From JBEVJK01 sp040510195 (lineage in GTDB: Bacteria; Pseudomonadota; Alphaproteobacteria; Rhizobiales; Rhizobiaceae): DNA of 64,000 nt. The notes beneath the pieces are model-generated. The model ran no database searches. It was not told the DNA's origin and worked only from the letters and a program-made list of their open reading frames with translations. Location: the NCBI GenBank assembly GCA_040510195.1, contig JBEVJK010000136.1, positions 62,001 to 126,000 of the forward strand, in the 5' to 3' direction. The position numbers and the translations under genes are program-made. Below, piece after piece: positions 42,893 through 50,810 of this stretch; position 1 is the stretch's first letter, and every line of letters starts with the position of its first letter.

Positions 42893-43519
42893 ATGAGCGG
42901 CCTGTCGCCCTGGCTCGCTTTGGCCGGCCTCGGCGCGTTCCACGGCCTCAACCCGGCCATGGGGTGGCTGTTCGCGGTGGCGCTCGGACTGCACCGCAAC
43001 TCCGAGCGCACCACGGTGCTTTCGGTGCTGCCGATCGCCGCCGGCCACATGGTGTCGGTGGCCGTCGTGGCGCTGGCGGTCGTGCTGGCCGGGCTGGTGG
43101 TGCCGGAGCGTCCGCTGCGGATCGCCTGCGGGCTGGCGCTGATCGGTTTTGCGCTCCAGCATATGCTGCGCGGGCACCGGCGGCGCGTCCGCGTCGGCAT
43201 GACCACCGGAATGGCCGGGCTGGCCGCCTGGTCGTTCCTGATGGCGACGGCGCACGGCGCGGGCCTGATGCTGGTGCCGGTGCTGATCCCGCTGTGCCTG
43301 GCCGGTGCGCCCGGCGCCGCGCTCACCGCCTCCGGTTCGCTGCCGGTGGCGCTCGCGGCAATCGGCACGCACACGCTGGCCATGCTGCTGGTGACGCTGT
43401 GCGTCGCCGTCGCGGTCTACCGGTGGTTTGGGCTGGCGTTTCTGCGCCGCGGCTGGATCAATGTCGACCTGATCTGGACGGGAGCGCTGATCGTCACCGG
43501 GCTGATCCTGATTTTGTAG
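42893..43519 (+). CDS. Membrane protein linked to SBP56 (208 aa)
   Basis: Six to seven predicted helices with conserved-looking polar residues inside: HGLNPAMGW in TM1, AGHMVS, TAHGAGLMLVP and GTHTLAM. The repeated His in helices could bind a metal. The ATG lies 4 bp after the SBP56 stop, so they are an operon. The His-bearing helices and the partner suggest metal supply or a redox role, which is inference. Confidence 0.72.
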   Translation: MSGLSPWLALAGLGAFHGLNPAMGWLFAVALGLHRNSERTTVLSVLPIAAGHMVSVAVVALAVVLAGLVVPERPLRIACGLALIGFALQHMLRGHRRRVRVGMTTGMAGLAAWSFLMATAHGAGLMLVPVLIPLCLAGAPGAALTASGSLPVALAAIGTHTLAMLLVTLCVAVAVYRWFGLAFLRRGWINVDLIWTGALIVTGLILIL

Positions 43520-43626
43520 CCGCGGGCGAGCGGCACATCTGTTCCCCTGGCCGGCGCTGCCGTATTAGATGCGGCTGAAGAAGCGGCGCCGGGCGGCGAT
43601 GCAGGTGCCGCGCAAGGAGGCTCCCC

Positions 43627-44667
43627 ATGGCTAAAGCGCTTGTCCTCGAACGACAAAAAGAGCTGCGGCTGCGCGACATCGACCTGCCGCTCGTGCCCGG
43701 GCCGGACGAGGTCAAGATCCGGATCCACACGGTGGGTATCTGCGGCTCCGACGTCCATTACTACACCCATGGCCGCATCGGGCCGTTCGTGGTCGAGAGG
43801 CCGATGGTGCTCGGCCACGAGGCCGCCGGCACCGTTGTCGAGGTGGGCGCCGGCGTCCGCCATCTGTCGGTGGGCGAGCGTGTGTGCATGGAGCCGGGCG
43901 TCCCCGACCCCCAGTCGCGGGCAAGCCGGCTCGGCCTCTACAACATCGACCCGGCGGTCACCTTCTGGGCGACGCCGCCAGTGCATGGCGTGCTGACGCC
44001 CTTCGTGGTGCATCCGGCTGCCTACACCTACAAATTGCCCGACCAGGTAAGCTTTGCCGAGGGCGCCATGGTCGAGCCCTTCGCGGTCGGCATGCAGGCC
44101 GCCCACAAGGCGCGGATCGCGCCGGGCGACACGGCGGTGGTGCTGGGCGCCGGGCCGATCGGCATCATGGTGGCGATCGCCGCGCTGGCCGGCGGCTGCG
44201 CCCGCGCCATCGTGGCTGACCTCGCGCAACCCAAGCTCGACATCGCCGCGCGATACCAGGGCGTCGTGCCGGTCAACATCCGGGAGACGAATCTGGTGGA
44301 GGAGGTGCGGCGGCTGACGGACGACTGGGGCGCCGACGTGGTGTTCGAATGCTCCGGCGCCAGCAAGGCATGGGAAACGGTCCTCGACCTCGTCCGGCCG
44401 GGCGGGGCGATCGTGGCGGTCGGCCTGCCGCAAGGCCCGGTCCCCCTCGACGTCTCGGCCGCCACCACCAAGGAAGCGCGGATCGAGACGGTGTTCCGCT
44501 ACGCCCATCAGTACGAGCGGGCGATCGCGCTGTTTGCCTCGGGCCGGGTCGACCTCAAGCCGCTGATCTCGGAGACCTTCCCGTTCGAGCTGTCGGTCGA
44601 GGCGTTCGACCGCGCGGTCGAGGCGCGACCGACCGACGTCAAGCTGCAGATCCGCGTCGCAGAATGA
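43627..44667 (+). CDS. Zinc-dependent polyol (xylitol/sorbitol-type) dehydrogenase
   Basis: 346-residue medium-chain dehydrogenase. Catalytic zinc ligands are visible: Cys in GICGSDVHYYTHG and His-Glu in LGHEAAG. The Rossmann motif is VVLGAGPIGIM. The HYYTHG/ERPMVLGHE pattern is that of xylitol/L-iditol dehydrogenases. The structural-zinc Cys cluster of ADHs is absent, as usual for this branch. Shine-Dalgarno AAGGAGG. It ends in overlap or near-overlap with the D-threonine-aldolase-like gene. Confidence 0.87.
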   Translation: MAKALVLERQKELRLRDIDLPLVPGPDEVKIRIHTVGICGSDVHYYTHGRIGPFVVERPMVLGHEAAGTVVEVGAGVRHLSVGERVCMEPGVPDPQSRASRLGLYNIDPAVTFWATPPVHGVLTPFVVHPAAYTYKLPDQVSFAEGAMVEPFAVGMQAAHKARIAPGDTAVVLGAGPIGIMVAIAALAGGCARAIVADLAQPKLDIAARYQGVVPVNIRETNLVEEVRRLTDDWGADVVFECSGASKAWETVLDLVRPGGAIVAVGLPQGPVPLDVSAATTKEARIETVFRYAHQYERAIALFASGRVDLKPLISETFPFELSVEAFDRAVEARPTDVKLQIRVAE

Positions 44668-44681
44668 GGATGGAGCAGCGC

Positions 44682-45749
44682 ATGCCCCACCCGCGCACGG
44701 TCGACGAGATCGACACGCCGGCCGTGCTCGTCGACGTCGACCGAGCGGAGGCCAACATCCGCCGCGCGCAGGCCTATGCCGATGCCGCCGGGCTCGCGCT
44801 CAGGCCGCACATCAAGACGCACAAGCTGCCCTTCTTCGCCCGCCGGCAGGTCGCGGCGGGCGCGGTTGGCATCACCTGCCAGAAGATCGGCGAGGCGGAG
44901 GTGATGGCCGATGCCGGCCTCACGGACATCTTCCTGCCCTACAACATCCTCGGGCGGCAGAAGCTCGAGCGGCTGGCGACGCTGCACCGCCGGGCGACCC
45001 TTTCGGTCACCGCGGACAATGCGGCGACGGTGGCGGGGCTTGCGGAGGCCTTTGCCGACACCGGCCGCCGGCTTCCCGTGCTCGTCGAATGCGACACGGG
45101 CATGGGTCGCTGCGGCGTGCAGGACGAAGCCGAAGCCGTGGCCCTGGCACGCCGGATCGCGGCGGCGCCGGGCCTCTCCTTCGGTGGGCTGATGACCTAC
45201 CCGCCGGCCGGCCGCGCGGCCGAGGCGAATGCCCGACTCGCCGCGTCGCGGGATGCGCTCGCCGCCGCCGGGCTTTCGTGCGACCGGATCTCCAGCGGCG
45301 GCACCCCCGACCTGTGGCAGGCCGGAGAGGCCACGCCGGCCACCGAGTACCGGCCGGGCACGTACATCTACCTCGACCGCGACCAGCTGGCGCGCGGCGT
45401 CGGAACGCCGGCAGACTGCGCGCTGACGGTGCTTTCCACCGTGGTCAGCCGGCCGACCGCAACGCGGGCGATCCTCGACGCGGGCTCCAAGGCCCTCTCC
45501 AGCGATACCGGCGGCCAGCCCGACTTCGGCGCGCTGGCCGGCCTCGATGGCGCCAGGCTGACCGGTCTCAGCGAAGAGCACGGATGGGTGACGCTGCCGG
45601 CCGACCAGGCGCTGGCGGTCGGCGACCGCGTGCGGGTGCTGCCCAATCATGCCTGCGTGGTGTCCAACCTGTTCGACGTGGTCCACCTGATCTCGGGCGA
45701 GACGGTGGTGGACGTCCTGCCGGTCGCAGCGCGCGGGCGCATGGCGTAG
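44682..45749 (+). CDS. D-threonine-aldolase/D-serine-dehydratase-like PLP enzyme
   Basis: 355 residues. The alanine-racemase-type TIM barrel opens with EIDTPAVLVDVDRAEANI, and the PLP lysine lies in RPHIKTHK. The C-terminal metal-binding part has GDRVRVLPNHACVV. These enzymes cleave beta-hydroxy-D-amino acids such as D-threonine, or dehydrate D-serine. Three ATGs compete: 44664 (overlapping the previous stop), 44670, and 44682; I chose the last because TGGAG is six bases upstream. Operon partner of the polyol dehydrogenase. Confidence 0.82.
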   Translation: MPHPRTVDEIDTPAVLVDVDRAEANIRRAQAYADAAGLALRPHIKTHKLPFFARRQVAAGAVGITCQKIGEAEVMADAGLTDIFLPYNILGRQKLERLATLHRRATLSVTADNAATVAGLAEAFADTGRRLPVLVECDTGMGRCGVQDEAEAVALARRIAAAPGLSFGGLMTYPPAGRAAEANARLAASRDALAAAGLSCDRISSGGTPDLWQAGEATPATEYRPGTYIYLDRDQLARGVGTPADCALTVLSTVVSRPTATRAILDAGSKALSSDTGGQPDFGALAGLDGARLTGLSEEHGWVTLPADQALAVGDRVRVLPNHACVVSNLFDVVHLISGETVVDVLPVAARGRMA

Positions 45750-46069
45750 TCGGCCGCGGCCGGAACCAAATCCGAAGTGGGGCGTTTGGGGCTCGTCACC
45801 AATCCTGTAGATGATCTCCTCCCACCCGGCCCGCTCAGTGCGCGCCGGGTTCTTTTTGGGCGGCTGCATAGGCAGTCTTGCTCATACCGCCGGGGCGGCG
45901 ATCGGCGCATGATCTGCCTGCCTGCGGTTCGCCTTTTTCGCGACAGACGAGCCGCATGGCTAGCCGGCGGGCGCGCGGGATGCTTTCAACGAAGCAGGTC
46001 GTCCGCCGGCCACGCTGCGGCCAGGCGGGCGACGGCGGCGGATTGACAGCGAGGCGCGTCGGCGGTCGG
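45750..46069. other. Non-coding stretch with a terminator and nothing else recognised
   Basis: 320 bp between the PLP enzyme and the phosphoesterase. Apart from the terminator at 45824-45857 I see no gene or repeat. Upstream in-frame starts for the phosphoesterase exist but would place non-signal-like sequence before its Tat motif. Confidence 0.5.
45824..45857 (+). terminator. Rho-independent terminator
   Basis: Stem ACCCGGC (45824-45830) pairs with GCCGGGT (45844-45850), followed by TCTTTTT. It closes the polyol dehydrogenase/PLP-enzyme operon. Confidence 0.7.
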
Positions 46070-47239
46070 ATGCCGCAGATGGACCCCGCTGCCAACGCCA
46101 CCCAGGCGTCCATGACCGGCGAGCGCCTCGACCGGCGCCGCCTGCTCCTCGGCCTCGCCGGGGCCGCCTGCGGCCAAATGCTGCCGTTTCGCGTCACGTC
46201 GGCCGCCGCGGGCGGGGCGACCGACGCGACCTTCCTGTTCACCAACGACATCCATGCCTGCCGCATGGGCAGCGGCCTGTCGCCGTCCTGCCAGCAGGAA
46301 GGCAAGACCGACGCCCACCTTTTGCGTCACGTGGCGGCGCTCAACCGCATCTCGCAGGAGGTCTGGCCGGAGCGGATCGGGGGCGCGGCCAGTGGCCTGG
46401 CCGGCGCCGGCACGCCGATCGCCCCGCCGCTCGGCCTGGTGGTGGGCGGCGACATGACCGACGATGGCGGCGGCCAGACCGCGCTGCCGGGCGAAGGCAC
46501 GCAGCTGCAGCAGTTCAGCCAGCGCTACCAGCGCGGCCTGGCGCCGGACAGCGTGACCATGCCGGTCTATGCGGGGCTCGGCAACCACGACCTCGACCAG
46601 GACGGGCCGACCGGCCATGTCGACTGGTATCGCCGCGAGCTCCGCGACTACGTCGAGCTCAACCACCGGCAGAGCGTGTTCTTCAAGCCGCCGGTGCCGG
46701 CCGACAGCTACGACATCGGCTCTGACTGCTATTCCTGGAACTGGGGCGGGCTGCACCTGGTGCAGACGCATCGTTTCGCAGGCGACACCAAGAAAGGTGC
46801 GCCGAGCAGCCTGCGATGGCTCGCCGACGATCTGTCGCAGAACGCCGGAGACGGGCGCCCGGTGATCCTGTTCCAGCACTATGGCTGGGACGCCTTCTCG
46901 ATCGAGCGCTGGGACCCCGCCGCCCGGCGCTTCGACGACCGCGGGCGCGGCAACCCCCACTGGTGGAGCGCGGCCGAACGGCGCGCCTTGCTCGACCTCG
47001 TCTCGGGCTACAACCTGATCGGCATCTTCCACGGCCACGAGCACGTGACGCCGATGATCTACCGGCGCGACGGGCTCGACCTGTTCAAGCCCAAGGCCGC
47101 CTATCTCGGCGGCTTCGCCGTCGTGCGGGTGACCGATACCGCCATGGACGTGGTGCTCGCCGAAGCGGCGGACGACGCCGGAGCGATCCTCTTCACGCAC
47201 GGGTTCAGCAAGCCTATCGCCTGGCGCAAAGGGCGGTGA
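46070..47239 (+). CDS. Tat-exported calcineurin-like metallophosphoesterase
   Basis: About 389 residues. A twin-arginine-type signal is visible (ERLDRRRLLLGLAGAACG). The metallophosphoesterase motifs are complete: DIHAC, GGDMTDDG, GLGNHDLD, FQHYGWD and HGHEH. It is a two-metal phosphatase or phosphodiesterase, exported folded to the periplasm; the substrate is unknown. The start is uncertain: ATG at 46070, 46079 or 46112 would all keep the Tat signal, and none has a strong Shine-Dalgarno. Confidence 0.8.
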   Translation: MPQMDPAANATQASMTGERLDRRRLLLGLAGAACGQMLPFRVTSAAAGGATDATFLFTNDIHACRMGSGLSPSCQQEGKTDAHLLRHVAALNRISQEVWPERIGGAASGLAGAGTPIAPPLGLVVGGDMTDDGGGQTALPGEGTQLQQFSQRYQRGLAPDSVTMPVYAGLGNHDLDQDGPTGHVDWYRRELRDYVELNHRQSVFFKPPVPADSYDIGSDCYSWNWGGLHLVQTHRFAGDTKKGAPSSLRWLADDLSQNAGDGRPVILFQHYGWDAFSIERWDPAARRFDDRGRGNPHWWSAAERRALLDLVSGYNLIGIFHGHEHVTPMIYRRDGLDLFKPKAAYLGGFAVVRVTDTAMDVVLAEAADDAGAILFTHGFSKPIAWRKGR

Positions 47240-47371
47240 GCCGAGAACGAAACGAATTTGGCAACAATCGAAAGGATCTGGAAATAAAAGCGCGCCCTTC
47301 GCGACATTCCCCGGAAACATCGGGGGCCGAGCATGCCCGGCCGTCAACGCGTCTGACGACTGGAGGATGTC

Positions 47372-47896
47372 ATGGGCGAGCCCATCATCAGAATTCGCCG
47401 CGCCACCGAGCTCGACGAGAAGGCCATCCGGCTGCTGGTCCGCGGCGAGCGGCTCAACCCGATGGACCTCGATTGGCCGAACTTCATCGTGGCCGCGGAA
47501 GGCGACGCGGTCGTCGGGGCGGTGCAGATGCGCCAGCACTCCGACGGCTCGCGCGAGCTGGGGTCGCTGGTCGTGAGCCAGGGCTCGCGCGGGCGCGGCA
47601 TCGCCCGGCGGCTGATCGAAGCGCTGCTGGCGGCCGAGCACGAGCCGGTCTGGTTGATCACCAGCGAGGCCTTTGCTGCGACCTTCGCGCGCTGGGGCTT
47701 CCAGCCTGTCGAGGCCGGTGCGGCGCCGGTGAAGGTGCGGCTCAACCACCGGCTGGGCAGCCTGGCCGGGCTGCTGTCGCTCGTCATGGGGCGGCCGCGG
47801 CGCCGGCTGGTGATCCTGGAGCGCCTGCCTCGCCAGGCCATACGCCCGACAAGGCGGAGTGCGCGCATGGAAGCGGCCGCGGCCGGCGGCCGTTGA
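47372..47896 (+). CDS. GNAT-family N-acetyltransferase
   Basis: 174 residues with the GNAT fold: LGSLVVSQGSRGRGIARRLIE carries the acetyl-CoA pyrophosphate loop (GSRGRGIA), and the C-terminal WGFQPVE strand is typical. The acceptor is unknown. ATG has GGAGGATGTC upstream. It lies 73 bp before the sugar epimerase, perhaps in one transcript. Confidence 0.8.
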   Translation: MGEPIIRIRRATELDEKAIRLLVRGERLNPMDLDWPNFIVAAEGDAVVGAVQMRQHSDGSRELGSLVVSQGSRGRGIARRLIEALLAAEHEPVWLITSEAFAATFARWGFQPVEAGAAPVKVRLNHRLGSLAGLLSLVMGRPRRRLVILERLPRQAIRPTRRSARMEAAAAGGR

Positions 47897-47969
47897 CAGA
47901 CGGCCGCAGCCATCCTCTCCTTTGGCGAGGCGGCTGCCTGAAGCCGCCACAACCGGGAGGACCGCCGCC

Positions 47970-48869
47970 GTGACCAGCACCACCAGCAATCCGTTGGGCA
48001 TCCACGCCCTCGTGTGGATCGGGGACATGTCGCCCCGGTCGATCGAGCTCGCGGTCGGCCGCACGGTCGAGACCGGCTACGACCTGCTCGAGCTGTCGCT
48101 GCACGACCTCGACGCGCTCGACGTCGCCCATGCCCGGACGACGCTGGACAATGCCGGCCTGAAGGTCGCCTGCTCGCGTGGGCTGGCCTTCGACGCCGAC
48201 GTGTCCAGCGAGGACACGGCGGTGGTGGAGCGCGGCGCCAAGCTGTTGAAGGCGTCGCTCGACGTGACGGCAGCGCTCGGCGGACGGGTGCTGACGGGGG
48301 CGCTCTTCAGCGCGCTCGGCAAATACGACCGGCCGGTGAGCGAGCGCGGGCGCGCCAATGCCGTCGCGGTGCTTCGCGACCTCGCCGGCGACGCGGAGAA
48401 GCTCGGGGTCGTGCTCGGCCTGGAGGTCTGCAACCGCTACGAGACGCATGTCGTCAACACCGCGCGCCAGGCCCTGGCGCTCGCCGACGACATCGGGGCG
48501 GACAATGTGATGATCCACCTCGACACCTACCACATGAACATCGAGGAGGACGACCTTGTGCGTCCCTTGCACGAGGTCGGGGCGCGGCTGGGCTACGTGC
48601 ATATCGGGGAGAACCACCGCGGCCTGCTGGGCTCGGGCCACATCGATTTCACCGGCTTCTTCCATGCGCTCGACGACATCGGCTACCGCGGCCCGATCAC
48701 CTTCGAGTCGTTCTCCTCGGCCGTGGTGGCGCCCAACCTGTCCTACAACCTGGCGATCTGGCGCGACCTGTGGACGGATGGCGGCGCCATCGCGCTGCAT
48801 GCCCACCGCTTCACAACGGCGATGATCGAGGCGGCGCAGGCCCGCCCGAGCTCCGGTCGGCGCCGCTGA
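47970..48869 (+). CDS. D-tagatose/D-psicose 3-epimerase-like protein
   Basis: 299 residues of the ketose 3-epimerase family. Metal and catalytic residues: Glu in GLEVCNRYETH, Asp in IHLDTYHMNIEE, His in HIGENHRGLLGSGH, and Glu in ITFESFSS. The pattern is close to the Agrobacterium psicose epimerase. Start is GTG at 47970 with CGGGAGG ten bases upstream. It is convergent with the AraC regulator. A more distant paralog is at 17423. Confidence 0.85.
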   Translation: MTSTTSNPLGIHALVWIGDMSPRSIELAVGRTVETGYDLLELSLHDLDALDVAHARTTLDNAGLKVACSRGLAFDADVSSEDTAVVERGAKLLKASLDVTAALGGRVLTGALFSALGKYDRPVSERGRANAVAVLRDLAGDAEKLGVVLGLEVCNRYETHVVNTARQALALADDIGADNVMIHLDTYHMNIEEDDLVRPLHEVGARLGYVHIGENHRGLLGSGHIDFTGFFHALDDIGYRGPITFESFSSAVVAPNLSYNLAIWRDLWTDGGAIALHAHRFTTAMIEAAQARPSSGRRR

Positions 48870-48890
48870 CCGACGGCGCGGCACGCGCTC

Positions 48891-49982
48891 CTACTGCACT
48901 GCGCGGCGCTCGAGGATCTGGCGCCGATGCGCCATCGGCGATTGATTGAGCCAGCGGCGGCAGGCATGGCTGAAGGCGCTCGGCTGGTGGAAGCCGAGCA
49001 GCCAGGCGATCCGGCTGATCGGCATGCGCGGGTCCTCGAGGTAGCGCACCGCCAGGTCCCGCCTGAGGCCGTCGAGGATCTGGTCGAAGGTGGTGCCTTC
49101 CTCCTTCAGTCGCCGCGACAGGGTGCGGCGGCTGATCCCCAGCTGGCGCGCCACGCGATCCGACCTGGCTTCGGCGTGCGGCAGCAGCGGCGCGATGGCG
49201 TTCTCCACCCGCGTCCGCAGCCGACTGACATTGGTCGGCCGGCCGGCCATCGCTTCCTCGCAGGCCTTGATCATGATCTCGCCCAGATAGGGGTCGGCGA
49301 CCACCACCTTCTCCTCGAGGAGGGCGTTGGGCAGGGACACCTCGTCGAACGGTGCGCCGAACTCGGGAAGGCAGCCGAAGGCGGTTCTGGCAGGCGACAG
49401 ATCGCCCTCGCGATGGTGCATGAACGAGACGCGCAAGGGGGTCACGCTGCGGCCGAGAAGCTGCCGGCAGAGCCGCACGAAATACAGCGCCAGCAGCTCG
49501 GCCTGCTGGAAATCGAGATGGCGCGGAATGCCGGTGTAGACGATCCTCACGCCATACGCCTCGCCCTTGGCGACGGTGAGGTCGAGGCCGTCATTGGCCA
49601 CCGCGAGGTAGCGGTCGAGGCGCTGGACGGCCTCGGCGAGCGTCGTCGCCGATGCCGAGACGTAGTAGAGCAGCCCGGTCTCGCGCAGGTCGACCTCGGT
49701 CGCCAAGGTGAGGCCGATCCAGTCGTCCTTGAGCTCGTTCGCGGCGAGCTCGAGCAGCGTGACCTGATCGGAGGCGGAAATGCGGTTCTCGTCGAACACC
49801 GCCTCATAGGTCAGCCCCGCCTGGCGCAGGATCCTGGCAGGATCGACGCCCCGCTGCTCCAGCAGCCTCACCGCTGCGCGCGCCGCCACCCCTATGCAGG
49901 TGGCGGGCTGCGAGAGGTCGTCCTGCATCTTTTCCAGGTCCTTCGGCCCTTCGACACGTCGAGAGGGCACCAAACTATCCAT
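48891..49982 (-). CDS. AraC-family regulator with arabinose-binding-like N-domain
   Basis: About 363 residues. The N-terminal ~200 residues match the arabinose-binding domain of OruR/ArgR-type AraC proteins (AARAAVRLLEQRGVDPARILRQAGL). The C-terminal AraC HTH is complete (VARQLGISRRTLSRRLKEEG, then ISRIAWLLGFHQPSAFSHACRRW). ATG 49982 has GGGGA upstream; ATG 49927 is an alternative giving 345 residues. Target unknown; the convergent epimerase is a candidate. Confidence 0.83.
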   Translation of the reverse strand: MDSLVPSRRVEGPKDLEKMQDDLSQPATCIGVAARAAVRLLEQRGVDPARILRQAGLTYEAVFDENRISASDQVTLLELAANELKDDWIGLTLATEVDLRETGLLYYVSASATTLAEAVQRLDRYLAVANDGLDLTVAKGEAYGVRIVYTGIPRHLDFQQAELLALYFVRLCRQLLGRSVTPLRVSFMHHREGDLSPARTAFGCLPEFGAPFDEVSLPNALLEEKVVVADPYLGEIMIKACEEAMAGRPTNVSRLRTRVENAIAPLLPHAEARSDRVARQLGISRRTLSRRLKEEGTTFDQILDGLRRDLAVRYLEDPRMPISRIAWLLGFHQPSAFSHACRRWLNQSPMAHRRQILERRAVQ

Positions 49983-50202
49983 CGACGTCCCCAATCCACA
50001 AGCGCCAACCGTCACGCGATGCCGCGACCCGTGGCGGCCGATCGCAAAAGCTTGGCCCCTCGGAGCAAGACTGCGAGGCCAAAGCCGTCGTAGCGCAGAG
50101 CCGCAAAGGGCAAGCTTGCGGCGGCGCTTGTCTCGCGACGTCCCGCCGCTGGGGCCGGCGGCGTGCTTCCCGCGAGCACGCCGCCGCGTCCGCGAGGGCA
50201 TC

Positions 50203-50400
50203 ATGACAGTCTTGAGACCAGCCGACCTCGTCCTCGTCTCGGAGGTGCTCGACGCCGTCTCGATGCCCGGAGACAGCCCCGCCGAGCGCGAAGCCCTGGC
50301 GGCGGTGGTGCTCGGCTACCTGGCGATGGGCATCTCCGACAAGGCGGAGCTGATCGAGCTCATCCTGCCGCGCCTCGGCATCGGGCAGATGCGCTGCTGA
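50203..50400 (+). CDS. Small hypothetical protein (65 aa)
   Basis: ATG with GAGGG about 6 bases upstream; encodes an acidic, helical protein (DLVLVSEVLDAVSMPGDSPAEREALAAVVLGYLAMGISDKAELI, shown here only to convey composition in part: VLGYLAMGIS). No family recognised. It is divergent from the AraC gene across 220 bp. The protein-like composition makes it likely but not certain. Confidence 0.5.
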   Translation: MTVLRPADLVLVSEVLDAVSMPGDSPAEREALAAVVLGYLAMGISDKAELIELILPRLGIGQMRC

Positions 50401-50580
50401 CCTCCGCCGCCATTTCCGGCGGGCTTCGGATCCTGGGTGCCGTTGAAACCGGCGAAGCGGTTCGATGAGGAACCAGCTGGTCGTCCAGAAACGGGCACTT
50501 TCTCAGCGTCTGTACTGCTTATCGATCCGTCCAGAAATTTATCTAAGCCGTTCTACTGTGCAAGTCGTTGGCATGTACAG

Positions 50581-50615
50581 TATACAGCTTCTTAAGTAAA
50601 TATAGTAGCTGTATT
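50581..50615. promoter_or_regulatory. Inverted repeat with 17-bp spacer
   Basis: TATACAGCT (50581-50589) and AGCTGTATT (50607-50615) are inverted repeats with one mismatch. The 17-bp spacing puts half-sites on one DNA face about two and a half turns apart, as for some dimeric activators. AT-rich hexamers inside may form the promoter. Confidence 0.4.
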
Positions 50616-50637
50616 ATAACTAAACTCGTTAACGATA

Positions 50638-50655
50638 CTCGACAAAGTTGTCGAG
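50638..50655. promoter_or_regulatory. 18-bp palindrome, probable operator
   Basis: CTCGACAAAGTTGTCGAG: perfect 8-bp arms with a 2-bp centre, ~155 bp upstream of the autotransporter. The form is that of a repressor or activator dimer site. Confidence 0.5.
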
Positions 50656-50810
50656 CTTGACGCGAATCTGCCAGCTGAAGTTTAAGATGTTGCTCAATTG
50701 CAACGTGGCGTTTTTCCGGCCGATTTCAACTTCCGGGCGCTTCTGACAAAATCGCCGGCAAACTAAGAACAGGCGGGCTGGAAACAGGCACGTCAAAAAC
50801 GATTCGCCAA

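Larger units (their letters stand above)
50401..50810. promoter_or_regulatory. AT-rich control region upstream of the autotransporter
   Basis: About 410 bp without a gene. From 50500 to 50700 the sequence is far more AT-rich than the rest of the window, with TTCTTAAGTAAATATAGTAG-type stretches. It holds two inverted repeats (50581-50615 and 50638-50655). It is probably the autotransporter promoter and regulator-binding region, and the composition suggests recent acquisition or silencing-type control. Confidence 0.6.
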
